A stretch of DNA of 35,825 nucleotides from an uncultured Treponema sp. (GCA_946411215.1 CAMKDH010000004.1:1-35825), one strand, 5' to 3'. Positions 1 to 8,767 are shown, numbered from the stretch's first letter. Program-made: numbers and translations. The notes: a model not told the origin generated them from the letters alone.

Positions 1-556
1 ATTCATCACCAATGTTGCGGAGTCCGAGAGCTGTAGCAGACATTGTTCCAATGTATACCTGAGTTCTCTGATCCATGTTAGCACCAATATGGAACCACAT
101 AGAACCTGTAACAACATTTTCACCTGTTGGGCGAGCAAAACGTCCTGTAAGCATGTTCATACCGTTGAACTGAGCAGCTGATGCAATGCGGTCAACTTCA
201 GCAATCAAAGATGAAACTTCAACCTGAATCTGCATGCGGTCTTCTGCAGAATAGATACCGTTTGAAGACTGAACAGCAAGCTCACGAATACGCTGAACGA
301 TGTCAGTTGTTTCCTGGAGGTATCCTTCAGTTGTCTGAATGAAAGAAATACCATTCTGAGCGTTTGTTGAAGCCTGGTTCAATCCGCGGATCTGTGCGCG
401 CATTTTCTCAGAAACTGCGAGTCCAGAAGCATCATCACCGGCACGGTTGATTCTCATACCAGAAGAAAGTTTTTCCATGCTCTTCTGCTGGTTAAGATCC
501 TGAATTCCCTGGGAACGCTGAGCGAACATAGCACTCATATTGTGATTAATAACCAT
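1..556 (-). CDS. flaB: Flagellin (FlaB-type core filament protein), C-terminus truncated by window edge
   Basis: Reverse complement from 556 translates as [107 protein letters not shown]..., the canonical flagellin N-terminus. Strong SD (AAGGAG) before the ATG. Absent from the ORF track because it is open at the edge. Confidence 0.95.
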   Translation of the reverse strand, partial: MVINHNMSAMFAQRSQGIQDLNQQKSMEKLSSGMRINRAGDDASGLAVSEKMRAQIRGLNQASTNAQNGISFIQTTEGYLQETTDIVQRIRELAVQSSNGIYSAEDRMQIQVEVSSLIAEVDRIASAAQFNGMNMLTGRFARPTGENVVTGSMWFHIGANMDQRTQVYIGTMSATALGLRNIGDE

Positions 557-594
557 AATAATCTCCTTATAGTTTGGTTAATAGATAAAACACA

Positions 595-642
595 TGGTGG
601 GCTTTCAAACCACGACGTGGTTTATCTCATGGGTTTCCACCA
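595..642 (-). promoter_or_regulatory. Structured flaB 5' leader (nested hairpins)
   Basis: AAACCACGACGTGGTTT (607-623; 7-bp stem, 3-nt loop) enclosed by TGGTGG (595-600) / CCACCA (637-642), between the predicted sigma28 start and the flaB SD. Confidence 0.5.
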
Positions 643-654
643 CCCTATAGTTGA

Positions 655-681
655 TTTTCGGGTTAGCAATAAAAAAGTTTA
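655..681 (-). promoter_or_regulatory. Candidate sigma28 (FliA) promoter for flaB
   Basis: Minus strand reads TAAA-N15-CCCGAAAA, against the sigma28 consensus TAAA-N15-GCCGATAA. The -35 half is perfect, the -10 half matches 6/8, and the spacer is exactly 15. Confidence 0.7.
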
Positions 682-738
682 GAAAAAAAATAAAAAATTT
701 TTAAAAAAAAAATTCTGGGGAAAATATGTATTCATAAG

Positions 739-944
739 GAAAACAGAATGGCTTCCGCGAGAAATGTATACATATGGAAAACAGACATACTTCCGCTAAG
801 GTGCGTCTGCAAACTACTGCTGAGCTTGTAAGGAAGATTTCCCTCGCTACGCTCGGCAAGCTCAGATGTAGTTTGCAGCCACCCCTTGCTCACGTATGTC
901 TGTTTTCAACTCTTACATATTTTCCCGTCCGCCCCTCTGTTTTC
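739..944. repeat. Long imperfect palindrome (~206 bp), intergenic
   Basis: gaaaacaga(739)...tctgttttc(944); ggaaaacagacatac...gtatgtctgttttca; ctgcaaactactgctgagctt...aagctcagatgtagtttgcag; centre near 841. Confidence 0.75.
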
Positions 945-1180
945 AACTGCTTCTTTTTTTGAGTATGTTTTTAATTATTTTTTTTCTAACTTTTAGATCC
1001 CGTGGTTTTGGTAGGAAGAACAGAACAATTGTATAAATACAAATATAGAAGGAGAAATATTTATAAAGTGAATACTTAAAAAAATGAATTCATTAAAAAA
1101 AAACGGCGCTAAGGATGGTAAAAGAAAGCATCAAAAAAACTGGCGGAAGGTAAATATGGTGTAGCAATAATGAAGTAATA

Positions 1181-1330
1181 TAAAAAACGGCGCGAGGGAG
1201 GGGGTGAAGTTCAAAAACACTCTACAGTGCGGCCGCAAGGCGGCCATGTATATAATTACAAGGCACTGTAGCGTGTAGCGGGCTAGCCCCGCGGTTTTGA
1301 AATTCGCACCCGACCGGAAGCCGTTTTTTA
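1181..1330. repeat. Second long imperfect palindrome (~150 bp), intergenic
   Basis: taaaaaacgg(1181-1190)...ccgtttttta(1321-1330) are perfect ends; gtgaagttcaaaa / ttttgaaattcgcac and ctacagtgc / gcactgtag are inner arms; small hairpin GGCCGC-AAG-GCGGCC near the centre. Confidence 0.75.
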
Positions 1331-1426
1331 ATTAGTAGGCCTTTTTGACACACACACTCAGCTGGGAGCCAGTTTTTTTTATATGAAGGCCTTTCTTTAG
1401 CGCTGTATTTTTGTTATAGTATATGT

Positions 1427-2908
1427 ATGAAAATGCATATTCGTAAGATTTTTTATATTGGTGTTATAACAGTTTCTATCCTTTGTAGTTCTTCTTGTTT
1501 TGCTCAAAGTTCAAAAGAATCTAAGGCAACATCCTTTCAGTACATGAAAAAGCTGAATCAGGTGTTTGATTATGTGCAGCAGAATTATGTTGATGAACTT
1601 GATCCTAAAATCCTTTATGAGGGTGCTATAAAGGGAATGCTTGATGCAATCGGGGATCCTTATACGCTTTATCTTGATCCTGATTACATGCGCGACCTAA
1701 ACGATACAACTACAGGAAACTTTGGAGGTGTTGGTCTTTCTATTTCTAAGCCAATTGAATCTACACCGCAAAAGCCTGCTTATGTAGAAGTTTCTTCTCC
1801 TATTGATGATACTCCGGGTGCCAGGGCAGGCATTCACGCCGGAGATTATATTATTGCAATTGACGGACTTCCAACTCCGGAAATGACTATGAATGAAGTT
1901 TTGAGCCATCTTCGCGGCGAAATTGGAACTCCTGTTACTGTAACAATCCTTCGTGGTGCAAACATGCGTTTTGATGTAAAGCTTGTTCGTGCACTCATTG
2001 AAGTTCCAACTGCAAAGTATGGAATGATTGAAGGTACAAAAATCGGATATTGTAAGCTTATAGAGTTTACTCCTGAAACTCCAAAGCGACTTCAGGATGC
2101 AATGGACCTTTTCCAGAAAAACGGCTACACAAGCATGATCATTGACCTTCGTGATAATCCGGGCGGACTCATTACAAGCGTTGTTGATGTTGCAGATAAG
2201 TTTATAGATAACGGGCTGATAGTTTCTACAAAGAGTCGTCTTGCTTTTGAAAATCAGGAATTTACTGCAAGCCCAGATAAGACTACTGCAAAGAAAAATC
2301 TTCCTATCGTTGTGCTTATAAATCAGGGTTCGGCAAGTGCTTCTGAAATCCTTTCGGGTGCTCTTAAAGATTATCACATGGCATATCTAGTTGGTCAGAA
2401 AACTTACGGAAAGGGCTCTGTTCAGCAGGTAATCCCACTCAGTGATATTGATGGAATGAAGCTTACAATGGCCCGCTACTATACTCCTAGCGATGTAAAT
2501 ATTGATAAGATTGGAATTCCGCCTGATTACGAAATTAAAAATATTGAAACAATGACTCCTGAACAGGAGGAGGCTTATACAAAGTTAGTTGCTTCTAACA
2601 TCATCACAGAAACTGTAGAAAAAACTCCTAACATGAGTGAAAACGATATTGCTCTTGCGGCAAATGTAATTGCTAAAACATATGATGTTGATGAAAGATT
2701 GCTTCGTCGCCTTATCAGAATCCAGGTTCAGAGAACTCAGGTTACTCCTTTGTATGATCTGGATTATGATTTACAGCTTGCAAAGGCAATTGAAATTATT
2801 CAAAGTGATAATTACAGCGACCTTATGCGAAAAACTAAAACCTTAAAGGAGCTTCAGGACGAGGCACTTCTTGCTCAGGAAACTGCAAAGGAAGAATCTG
2901 TTCAATAG
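1427..2908 (+). CDS. ctpA: S41 family C-terminal processing peptidase (PDZ plus protease)
   Basis: Signal peptide, PDZ region (GGVGLSISK...ARAGIHAGDYIIAIDG), S41 motif INQGSASASEILSGALKDY and KTYGKGSVQ. Confidence 0.92.
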   Translation: MKMHIRKIFYIGVITVSILCSSSCFAQSSKESKATSFQYMKKLNQVFDYVQQNYVDELDPKILYEGAIKGMLDAIGDPYTLYLDPDYMRDLNDTTTGNFGGVGLSISKPIESTPQKPAYVEVSSPIDDTPGARAGIHAGDYIIAIDGLPTPEMTMNEVLSHLRGEIGTPVTVTILRGANMRFDVKLVRALIEVPTAKYGMIEGTKIGYCKLIEFTPETPKRLQDAMDLFQKNGYTSMIIDLRDNPGGLITSVVDVADKFIDNGLIVSTKSRLAFENQEFTASPDKTTAKKNLPIVVLINQGSASASEILSGALKDYHMAYLVGQKTYGKGSVQQVIPLSDIDGMKLTMARYYTPSDVNIDKIGIPPDYEIKNIETMTPEQEEAYTKLVASNIITETVEKTPNMSENDIALAANVIAKTYDVDERLLRRLIRIQVQRTQVTPLYDLDYDLQLAKAIEIIQSDNYSDLMRKTKTLKELQDEALLAQETAKEESVQ

Positions 2909-2911
2909 CCG

Positions 2912-3694
2912 ATGAGACAGCTGATTATAGAAAAAAATCAGGATAAAAATGGTCTCGTTATAATTGATGGCAAAGACTTTCACTATCTGCGTCAGGTTCT
3001 GCGTGTAAAAGCAGGTGATATGGTAAAGCTGCGCCTGTCCGATAGAGAACTTTATAATTCAACAGTTGCAAAAATTGATGACAGCGCTAAAAAAATCACA
3101 CTTCAGATTTGTGCAGAAACTCAGCCTCCTGTCATTGAAAATGTTACATCGCAATCCACAGCCCCAGAATACACTCTCTTTCAGTTCATCCCAAAACCGC
3201 AGAAGCTTGAACTCATTGTGCGTCAGGCTACTGAATGTGGTGTAAAAAATATTGTTCCTGTAATAAGTGAATACGCAGAAAAGGGGAGCATTGCAGCACT
3301 TGCGGGTGGAAAAAAGGAACGGCTTGAACGAATTGTACGGGAGGCACGTCAGCAAAGCGGATCTCCTGTTGATACAACAATTTTTGACCCTGTTACAGTT
3401 GAGCAGGCAATAGAAATCTGGAATAGAATTAAAGAACAGGCAGGTGGGGATGCTGCGGGATATGTGCTTTCTGAACGTACTGTGGAAGAGCCTTTTGGTC
3501 GTTTCAAAGATAAGACCCCTGCTGCTGTCTGCATTGTTTGTGGAAATGAAGGCGGAATCAGTCCTGATGAGCTTGAGCTTTTAACAAAAAAAGCACTCTT
3601 ATACCCCGTACATTTTTCCGTTAATATACTTAGATGCGAAACAGCGGCTCTTTATGGATTAGCAGCTGTTCAAACTGCAATAACTGGTTTTTAG
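2912..3694 (+). CDS. rsmE: 16S rRNA m3U1498 methyltransferase, RsmE family
   Basis: DFHYLRQVLRVKAGD N-terminus, FIPKPQKLELIVRQATECGVKNIVPVIS, and the GNEGGISPDE...LRCETAALYGL SPOUT knot. Confidence 0.92.
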   Translation: MRQLIIEKNQDKNGLVIIDGKDFHYLRQVLRVKAGDMVKLRLSDRELYNSTVAKIDDSAKKITLQICAETQPPVIENVTSQSTAPEYTLFQFIPKPQKLELIVRQATECGVKNIVPVISEYAEKGSIAALAGGKKERLERIVREARQQSGSPVDTTIFDPVTVEQAIEIWNRIKEQAGGDAAGYVLSERTVEEPFGRFKDKTPAAVCIVCGNEGGISPDELELLTKKALLYPVHFSVNILRCETAALYGLAAVQTAITGF

Positions 3695-3703
3695 GTGGGT
3701 AAT

Positions 3704-4441
3704 ATGTCTATAGAAAGAATCAATTTATTAGGGGTTCCAGTTGATGTTTGTGGCCCGGAAAATCTTGAGGCTGCAGTTCTTGAGCTTTTAGCAAAGCCTG
3801 GAACAAAACAGATAATCTTCCTTTCAATCTGGGATTTACTTAAAGCCAGACGCAAAAACGATTTTTCGGAATGTGTTCAAAATGCAGATCTTGTTCTGCC
3901 AATTTCTAAGAGTATTTTAAAGGGCGCACGCTTTTTAAAAAAGCCTGTTCCTGTTCGATATAATCCGTTTAATGCGGTAATTCAGATTCTTGGAATTCTT
4001 GATTCTCATTATAAATCACTTTATCTTTTGGGCTCTCACAAAAAGACTTTAATGAAAGCCGAAAAGAATGTTCACGACACATTCCCTGGTCTTAAAATTG
4101 TAGGCCGCTATGTTGGTTATTATTCAAAGCAGGACGAAGATGATATTGTCCAGGCAATCTTTAAATCTCAGCCATCGCTTGTTCTTGTGAGTGAAGGTAT
4201 TAAAGATAAAAACTGCTGGGCATACAAAAGACGAAACCGCTTTTCTTCAAGCATCTTCCTTTATTATAAAGACAGCTTTGGTATTTTTTCTGAACGCATC
4301 AAGCGTGTAAACGAAAAGACTTTTGATAAGGGCCACGAAGTTTTTGTAGAAGTACTTCACAATCCTTTTAAGATTTTCCTTATCTTCCCATATTTCTGGT
4401 ATAAGACAGTGCTCCTGTGGTATAAGCTTTTCAGAAAATAA
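3704..4441 (+). CDS. WecG/TagA/CpsF-like glycosyltransferase-fold protein, signature motifs degenerate
   Basis: Overall WecG/TagA pattern (LLGVPVDV...LKARRKNDFSECVQNADLVLP...LYLLGSHKKTLMKAEKNVHDTFPGLKIVGRYVGYY). Start taken as ATG 3704 rather than the GTG at 3695. Confidence 0.75.
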   Translation: MSIERINLLGVPVDVCGPENLEAAVLELLAKPGTKQIIFLSIWDLLKARRKNDFSECVQNADLVLPISKSILKGARFLKKPVPVRYNPFNAVIQILGILDSHYKSLYLLGSHKKTLMKAEKNVHDTFPGLKIVGRYVGYYSKQDEDDIVQAIFKSQPSLVLVSEGIKDKNCWAYKRRNRFSSSIFLYYKDSFGIFSERIKRVNEKTFDKGHEVFVEVLHNPFKIFLIFPYFWYKTVLLWYKLFRK

Positions 4442-4463
4442 GATTTGTACCCGGAGTTAAACT

Positions 4464-5207
4464 ATGAAGCTTGAAAAAATCGTAATTGTCCTTGATCATC
4501 CTGATGAAAGCCGGAACATTGGTGCCGCATGCCGTGCAATGGCAAACAATGATATAGGCGAATTACGCATTGTTGGTAATAAAAGCGATTACGATATTGA
4601 GCACATTCATGTTCTTGCAATTCATGCCGGAGCGATTTTTGATAATGCAAAGTTTTATGATTCTATAAAAGACGCCACTGCTGACTGTACAGTTTGTGCA
4701 GGCACAACAAGACGCAGTGGTAAAAAACGCGGAAAGCTTTTGTTGCCGGAAGAGTTTGCAGATCAAATGAGTCGTGTTACAGAAGAAGACGCAAAAATTG
4801 CAGTTGTGTTTGGCAATGAACGCACGGGCCTTACAGACGATCAGCTTGAGCAGTGCACAGCGGGAATTACAATTCCTTCAAGCAATAATTTTGGTTCATT
4901 AAATCTAAGTCATGCAGTGCAGATTATTTGCTATCATCTTTTTAGAAAAAAGCTTTCTGAACGTGAAGGTGGTTATAAGGGGGTAACTCCAGTTTCACTC
5001 CAGAGAATTGACCAGACTGTTCAAAGAGTTACAGATGATATGCAGGAGATTGGATTTTTTAAAATGCCAGGTCGTGAAGATATGGAAAACTTCTGGCGTT
5101 CAATTTTATCGCGTTCTGCTATTACCGAAAGTGAAGCGCAGTATCTTGAAAAGATATTTTCAAAAATTGCGGGGCTTTCAAAAAAGAAAAAAAATGTGTT
5201 AGAATAG
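4464..5207 (+). CDS. TrmH/SpoU-family (TrmJ-like) RNA 2'-O-methyltransferase
   Basis: VLDHPDESRNIGAACRAMANNDIGELRIVG, VFGNERTGLTDDQLEQC, IPSSNNFGSLNLSHAVQIICY. Confidence 0.9.
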   Translation: MKLEKIVIVLDHPDESRNIGAACRAMANNDIGELRIVGNKSDYDIEHIHVLAIHAGAIFDNAKFYDSIKDATADCTVCAGTTRRSGKKRGKLLLPEEFADQMSRVTEEDAKIAVVFGNERTGLTDDQLEQCTAGITIPSSNNFGSLNLSHAVQIICYHLFRKKLSEREGGYKGVTPVSLQRIDQTVQRVTDDMQEIGFFKMPGREDMENFWRSILSRSAITESEAQYLEKIFSKIAGLSKKKKNVLE

Positions 5208-5227
5208 AAAAAATCGTTGAGGTCTGA

Positions 5228-6265
5228 ATGAAATTCTACGGAGAACTTTTAGTTATCATTCTTTTGCTTGTTGCTAACGGGCGTATTCTTTTTATTAAAA
5301 ACGCTAAAAAAGATTCTCTTGTTATGCTCAGCCCTTTTGCGTTTTTCCTTTCAATAATCCAGATTTTGAACTGGGGTGTTGATATTGTAACACTACTGAC
5401 TCTTGTTTTGAGTATACTTGTTCTTCTTTCAAACTTTCATGCCCTTTTTAGATATTCAGAGCGACTCTACATTGACCATTACAGTATTCTTATGAAGTTC
5501 TGGTCTGTTCTTACGATCCTTTTGTCGCTTGTGCTTCTTGCGGGAACAATTTATTTTAAGCCTGTTGAATATGACAGCCAGAAGCTTGGCATAACAGAAA
5601 ACGTAATTCGTTATGAAGGAAGCTTCCGTTCTGGTTTTGAAGAAGCTTCGAATATTAAAATCGCAAATCTTTTTCTTTCTGAGTTCAAGCCTGAAGGAAA
5701 TGAAAATCGTTCACCAAAACAGGTAGTGCTTTTTATTCCAGATAAGCGCGGTGACACATATTATTACAAGCCGTATCTTCAGCATCTGGCACGCGAAGGT
5801 TTTGTAGTTCTTTCGGCTGATTTTTTCTGCAGCGATTGCAGATGGCGCCATTCAATTGGGGACCTTAAGATTTGTCGAAGAACTGCAATGGTTATTGATT
5901 ACCTTATAAAGCCGCAGCGTTTTATGATGCAAAAGGAATTTTACACTTACAATATCCTTCAGGAATTGGGCGCAATGAATAAACTTATTACTGACCGATA
6001 TGGTGCAGATACAAAAATCTTTATTGTTACAGATCAGATGGGAACTGTGGCCGCTCAGGATTTTATGTCAAAAAATCAGGAACGCATAATTGATATTTAT
6101 GATCTTGCTACGATTCCGGAATATAAAACTTCAGGCTTTGGCGTAATTGCGCAGACAGACGGCATTCTTGCGATGATGATGAAGGTTCCGCGCGATAAAG
6201 AGGGATTCTACACAAAATACATGGTCATGCAGACAAAGAAAGCAATCTTTAATTCAAAGAAGTAG
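5228..6265 (+). CDS. Multi-TM membrane protein with C-terminal alpha/beta-hydrolase-like domain, function unknown
   Basis: About four N-terminal TM segments, then VVLFIPDKRGDTYYYKPYLQHLAREGFVVLSADFF and IVTDQMGTVAAQD. SD-like GAGG before the ATG. Confidence 0.7.
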   Translation: MKFYGELLVIILLLVANGRILFIKNAKKDSLVMLSPFAFFLSIIQILNWGVDIVTLLTLVLSILVLLSNFHALFRYSERLYIDHYSILMKFWSVLTILLSLVLLAGTIYFKPVEYDSQKLGITENVIRYEGSFRSGFEEASNIKIANLFLSEFKPEGNENRSPKQVVLFIPDKRGDTYYYKPYLQHLAREGFVVLSADFFCSDCRWRHSIGDLKICRRTAMVIDYLIKPQRFMMQKEFYTYNILQELGAMNKLITDRYGADTKIFIVTDQMGTVAAQDFMSKNQERIIDIYDLATIPEYKTSGFGVIAQTDGILAMMMKVPRDKEGFYTKYMVMQTKKAIFNSKK

Positions 6266-6275
6266 AGGAGGCCTT

Positions 6276-7043
6276 ATGACTCTCACAGAATTCGACACAT
6301 ACATAAACTCATTTCTTCGCAAAGAAGATTTTGACAAGGATATTTCGCTAAACGGAATTCAGATTCAAAACAGTGAGCCTTCTTCTAAACAAATTAAAAA
6401 AATTGCTTTTGCAGTAGACGCATGTGAAGCAACTGCAAAAGCTGCTGTAGCTGCGGGTGCTGATGTTCTTTTTGTTCATCATGGTTTGTTCTGGGGACAC
6501 TGTCAGACAATCACAGGAAGCTTTTATAAACGCATTTCGACTTTTATTAAAAATGACCTTGCACTTTGCGCCTATCATATTCCGCTTGATGCAAATAATC
6601 CTTATGGAAATAACTATGGTCTTGCAGAACGACTTGGCCTTGTAAACTGCGAACAGTTTGGTTCCTGGCGCGGAATGATTCTTGGAGTAAAAGGCGAGGT
6701 CCCAGTTGAATGTACAATTGATGACCTTGTAAAAAAACTCATGCGCCCTGGAAAAGAACCGCGTGCCATACTGCCTTTTGGAAAATCAAAAATTAAAACA
6801 GTTGGTATAATAAGCGGTGGTGCCAGCGAAGATGTTGCTGATGCCGTAGAAGAAGGTCTTGACTGCTACATAACCGGCGAGTTTGCCCACGAAGACTATC
6901 ACTTTGCCCAGGAAATGGGAATCAACGTCATTGCCGGTGGGCACTATGAAACAGAGACTGTTGGGGTTTCGCTTGTCATGGAAAAGGTCCAGAAAGAAAC
7001 CGGCCTTGAGTGCGTGTTTATTGATGTGCCTACGGGGCTGTGA
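6276..7043 (+). CDS. Nif3-like dinuclear metal centre hexameric protein (YbgI family)
   Basis: ISLNGIQIQNSE...VDACEATAKAAVAAGADVLFVHHGLFWG...AYHIPLDANNPYGNNYGLAERLGL...GGHYETETVGV. Confidence 0.93.
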   Translation: MTLTEFDTYINSFLRKEDFDKDISLNGIQIQNSEPSSKQIKKIAFAVDACEATAKAAVAAGADVLFVHHGLFWGHCQTITGSFYKRISTFIKNDLALCAYHIPLDANNPYGNNYGLAERLGLVNCEQFGSWRGMILGVKGEVPVECTIDDLVKKLMRPGKEPRAILPFGKSKIKTVGIISGGASEDVADAVEEGLDCYITGEFAHEDYHFAQEMGINVIAGGHYETETVGVSLVMEKVQKETGLECVFIDVPTGL

Positions 7044-7056
7044 TCCAATAGTAACA

Positions 7057-7085
7057 ATGACATTTTTTCCAATTTCTGTTATAAT
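7057..7085 (+). promoter_or_regulatory. sigma70-type promoter for lspA
   Basis: ATGACA-N17-TATAAT with extended TGn (TGTTATAAT). The ATG at 7093 lies 8 nt after the -10 and no SD is visible. Confidence 0.7.
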
Positions 7086-7092
7086 TTGATTT

Positions 7093-7623
7093 ATGGAAAA
7101 AAACATTAAAAGTAAATTGCTTCCACTCGTTCTTGCTGTGGTGGTGATTGTTTTGGATCAGATTACAAAGGCGCTTGTGTGCCGATTTATTCCTGTAAAT
7201 ACTATTGGGACTCAGTTTTTGGGCGATTTTCTGCGCATAATTCATGTGCGAAATCCTGGTGTGGCTTTTAGCTTTGGTGCCCGCTGGTCTGATGCTGTCA
7301 GACGCCTTGCTTTTTCAGTTATCCCTATAATTGTTCTTGGTATTGTCCTCAGTGTTTATTTTAGAAATAATGATTTTACTAAACTTCAGCGCTGGGCAAT
7401 CTGCGGAATTGTAGGCGGTGGCTTTGGAAATATTATTGACAGAATTTTCCGTCCTTCGGGAGTTGTAGATTTTATTGATGTAAAATTCTACGGACTTTTT
7501 GGACTTGAACGCTGGCCTACCTTTAATGTTGCAGATTCTGCGGTTGTTGTTTGCGGAATCCTGCTGGTGATTTCTTTTATTGTGTCAATCATTAAGGAAA
7601 AGAAGGGAGGGGAGGAAGAGTAA
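7093..7623 (+). CDS. lspA: Prolipoprotein signal peptidase (signal peptidase II)
   Basis: DQITKALV, VRNPGVAFSFG, GGGFGNIIDRIFRPSGVVDFIDV, FNVADSAV: both catalytic-Asp motifs present. Confidence 0.96.
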   Translation: MEKNIKSKLLPLVLAVVVIVLDQITKALVCRFIPVNTIGTQFLGDFLRIIHVRNPGVAFSFGARWSDAVRRLAFSVIPIIVLGIVLSVYFRNNDFTKLQRWAICGIVGGGFGNIIDRIFRPSGVVDFIDVKFYGLFGLERWPTFNVADSAVVVCGILLVISFIVSIIKEKKGGEEE

Positions 7624-8022
7624 ATGAACGGCGAAATGGATGAATTAGACGAAAAAGAACGCGAAAAACGCAAGAATGATCAGATTGAATATCGCAAAAG
7701 ACAGAAGGCATCGAACCTGTTTTTGTTTCTTGGAACTATCTGCGAAATTGTCATAACAATGGCTTTTGTTTTCTTGTATTTTATTCTCGCAGTAGTTATT
7801 GTAAGCAAGCTTCCTGAAAGCGCACAGCAGATTACATATAATATTCTTTTGATTATTGCTTTTCTTGGTGGCCTTGTTTCGGGCTTTTTTGTATACAGAT
7901 TTCTTGGACGCCTTGTTATTACCAAAATGAAGCTTGAAGATAAGCTCCGTGAGGATGTTTTGAATCAGTTTAAGACTCGTAAGCAATTCAAAGAAGATTA
8001 CGAAAAGAAAAAGAACAGGTAA
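7624..8022 (+). CDS. Small membrane protein with charged termini, hypothetical
   Basis: Continuous ORF immediately after lspA; charged N- and C-termini around two TM segments. Confidence 0.7.
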   Translation: MNGEMDELDEKEREKRKNDQIEYRKRQKASNLFLFLGTICEIVITMAFVFLYFILAVVIVSKLPESAQQITYNILLIIAFLGGLVSGFFVYRFLGRLVITKMKLEDKLREDVLNQFKTRKQFKEDYEKKKNR

Positions 8023-8024
8023 TT

Positions 8025-8729
8025 ATGGAAAAATACGGAATTATTGGAGCAATGGAATCGGAAGTTTGTAAGCTTTGTGATGACCTTGTTGGTAAAGAAA
8101 TTATTGAATATGCAGGCCTTCGCTTTTTTACAGGCATCCTTGAAGGTAAAGATGTTGTAATCGTAAAAAGCGGCATTGGTAAAGTAAATGCGGCTTTGTG
8201 TGCTCAGGCTCTTGTTCTTAAATTTAATGTAACAAAAATAATCAATACAGGAATTGCGGGTGCTTTTGCTAAAGGTCTTGGCGTTTTTGATTTTGTAGTT
8301 TCAACCGCAGCTGTTTATCATGATTTTGATACAACAGCCTTTGGTTATAAAGCAGGTCAGGTTCCTGGAATGCCGGAAAGCTTTACTGCCGATTCTCAGC
8401 TTGTAGATACCGCTATTACTGCTTTTGAAAAAACTGAGTTTGCAAAACAGCATAAGATTGTAAAAGGCGTTGTTGCAAGCGGAGATCAGTTTATTTCTGA
8501 TTCTGGTGTAAAGAAAACAATTCAGGCAAATTTTGAACCAGCTTGTGTAGAAATGGAAGGTTGTGCAATTGCTCATACCTGCTATTTGAACAAGGTTCCG
8601 TTTGTAATTGTTCGCTGTATGTCTGATATGGCAGATGAATCTGTTGAGCAGACATACGCTTTTAATGAAGATGTTTGTGCAGCTGCGTGTGCATGCTTTG
8701 TAAAGAAAATTATGGAAATCAGTAAATAG
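8025..8729 (+). CDS. mtnN: 5'-methylthioadenosine/S-adenosylhomocysteine nucleosidase
   Basis: YGIIGAMESEV, GIGKVNAALCAQALV, NTGIAGAF, VASGDQFI, CVEMEGCAIAHTC, VRCMSDMAD. Confidence 0.95.
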   Translation: MEKYGIIGAMESEVCKLCDDLVGKEIIEYAGLRFFTGILEGKDVVIVKSGIGKVNAALCAQALVLKFNVTKIINTGIAGAFAKGLGVFDFVVSTAAVYHDFDTTAFGYKAGQVPGMPESFTADSQLVDTAITAFEKTEFAKQHKIVKGVVASGDQFISDSGVKKTIQANFEPACVEMEGCAIAHTCYLNKVPFVIVRCMSDMADESVEQTYAFNEDVCAAACACFVKKIMEISK

Positions 8730-8752
8730 ATTGTCGGGTCAAGCCCGACAAT
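8730..8752. repeat. Perfect 9-bp inverted repeat between mtnN and luxS
   Basis: ATTGTCGGG-TCAAG-CCCGACAAT read directly from the sequence. Confidence 0.9.
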
Positions 8753-8767
8753 GACAGGAGTAATGAT

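Noticed and set aside
774-962. 62-aa ORF in the flaB-ctpA intergenic region
   Set aside because: Lies entirely within the long palindrome and a low-complexity tail; no RBS or protein-family resemblance.
1337-1400. Intrinsic terminator at ctcagctgggagccagtttttttt
   Set aside because: Stem is only about 4 bp (CTGG/CCAG) and there is no upstream gene on that strand to terminate; left uncalled.
1697-2377. 226-aa minus-strand ORF antisense to ctpA
   Set aside because: Cys/Asn/Ser-rich translation typical of antisense frames in AT-rich genes; the plus-strand S41 protease is clear.
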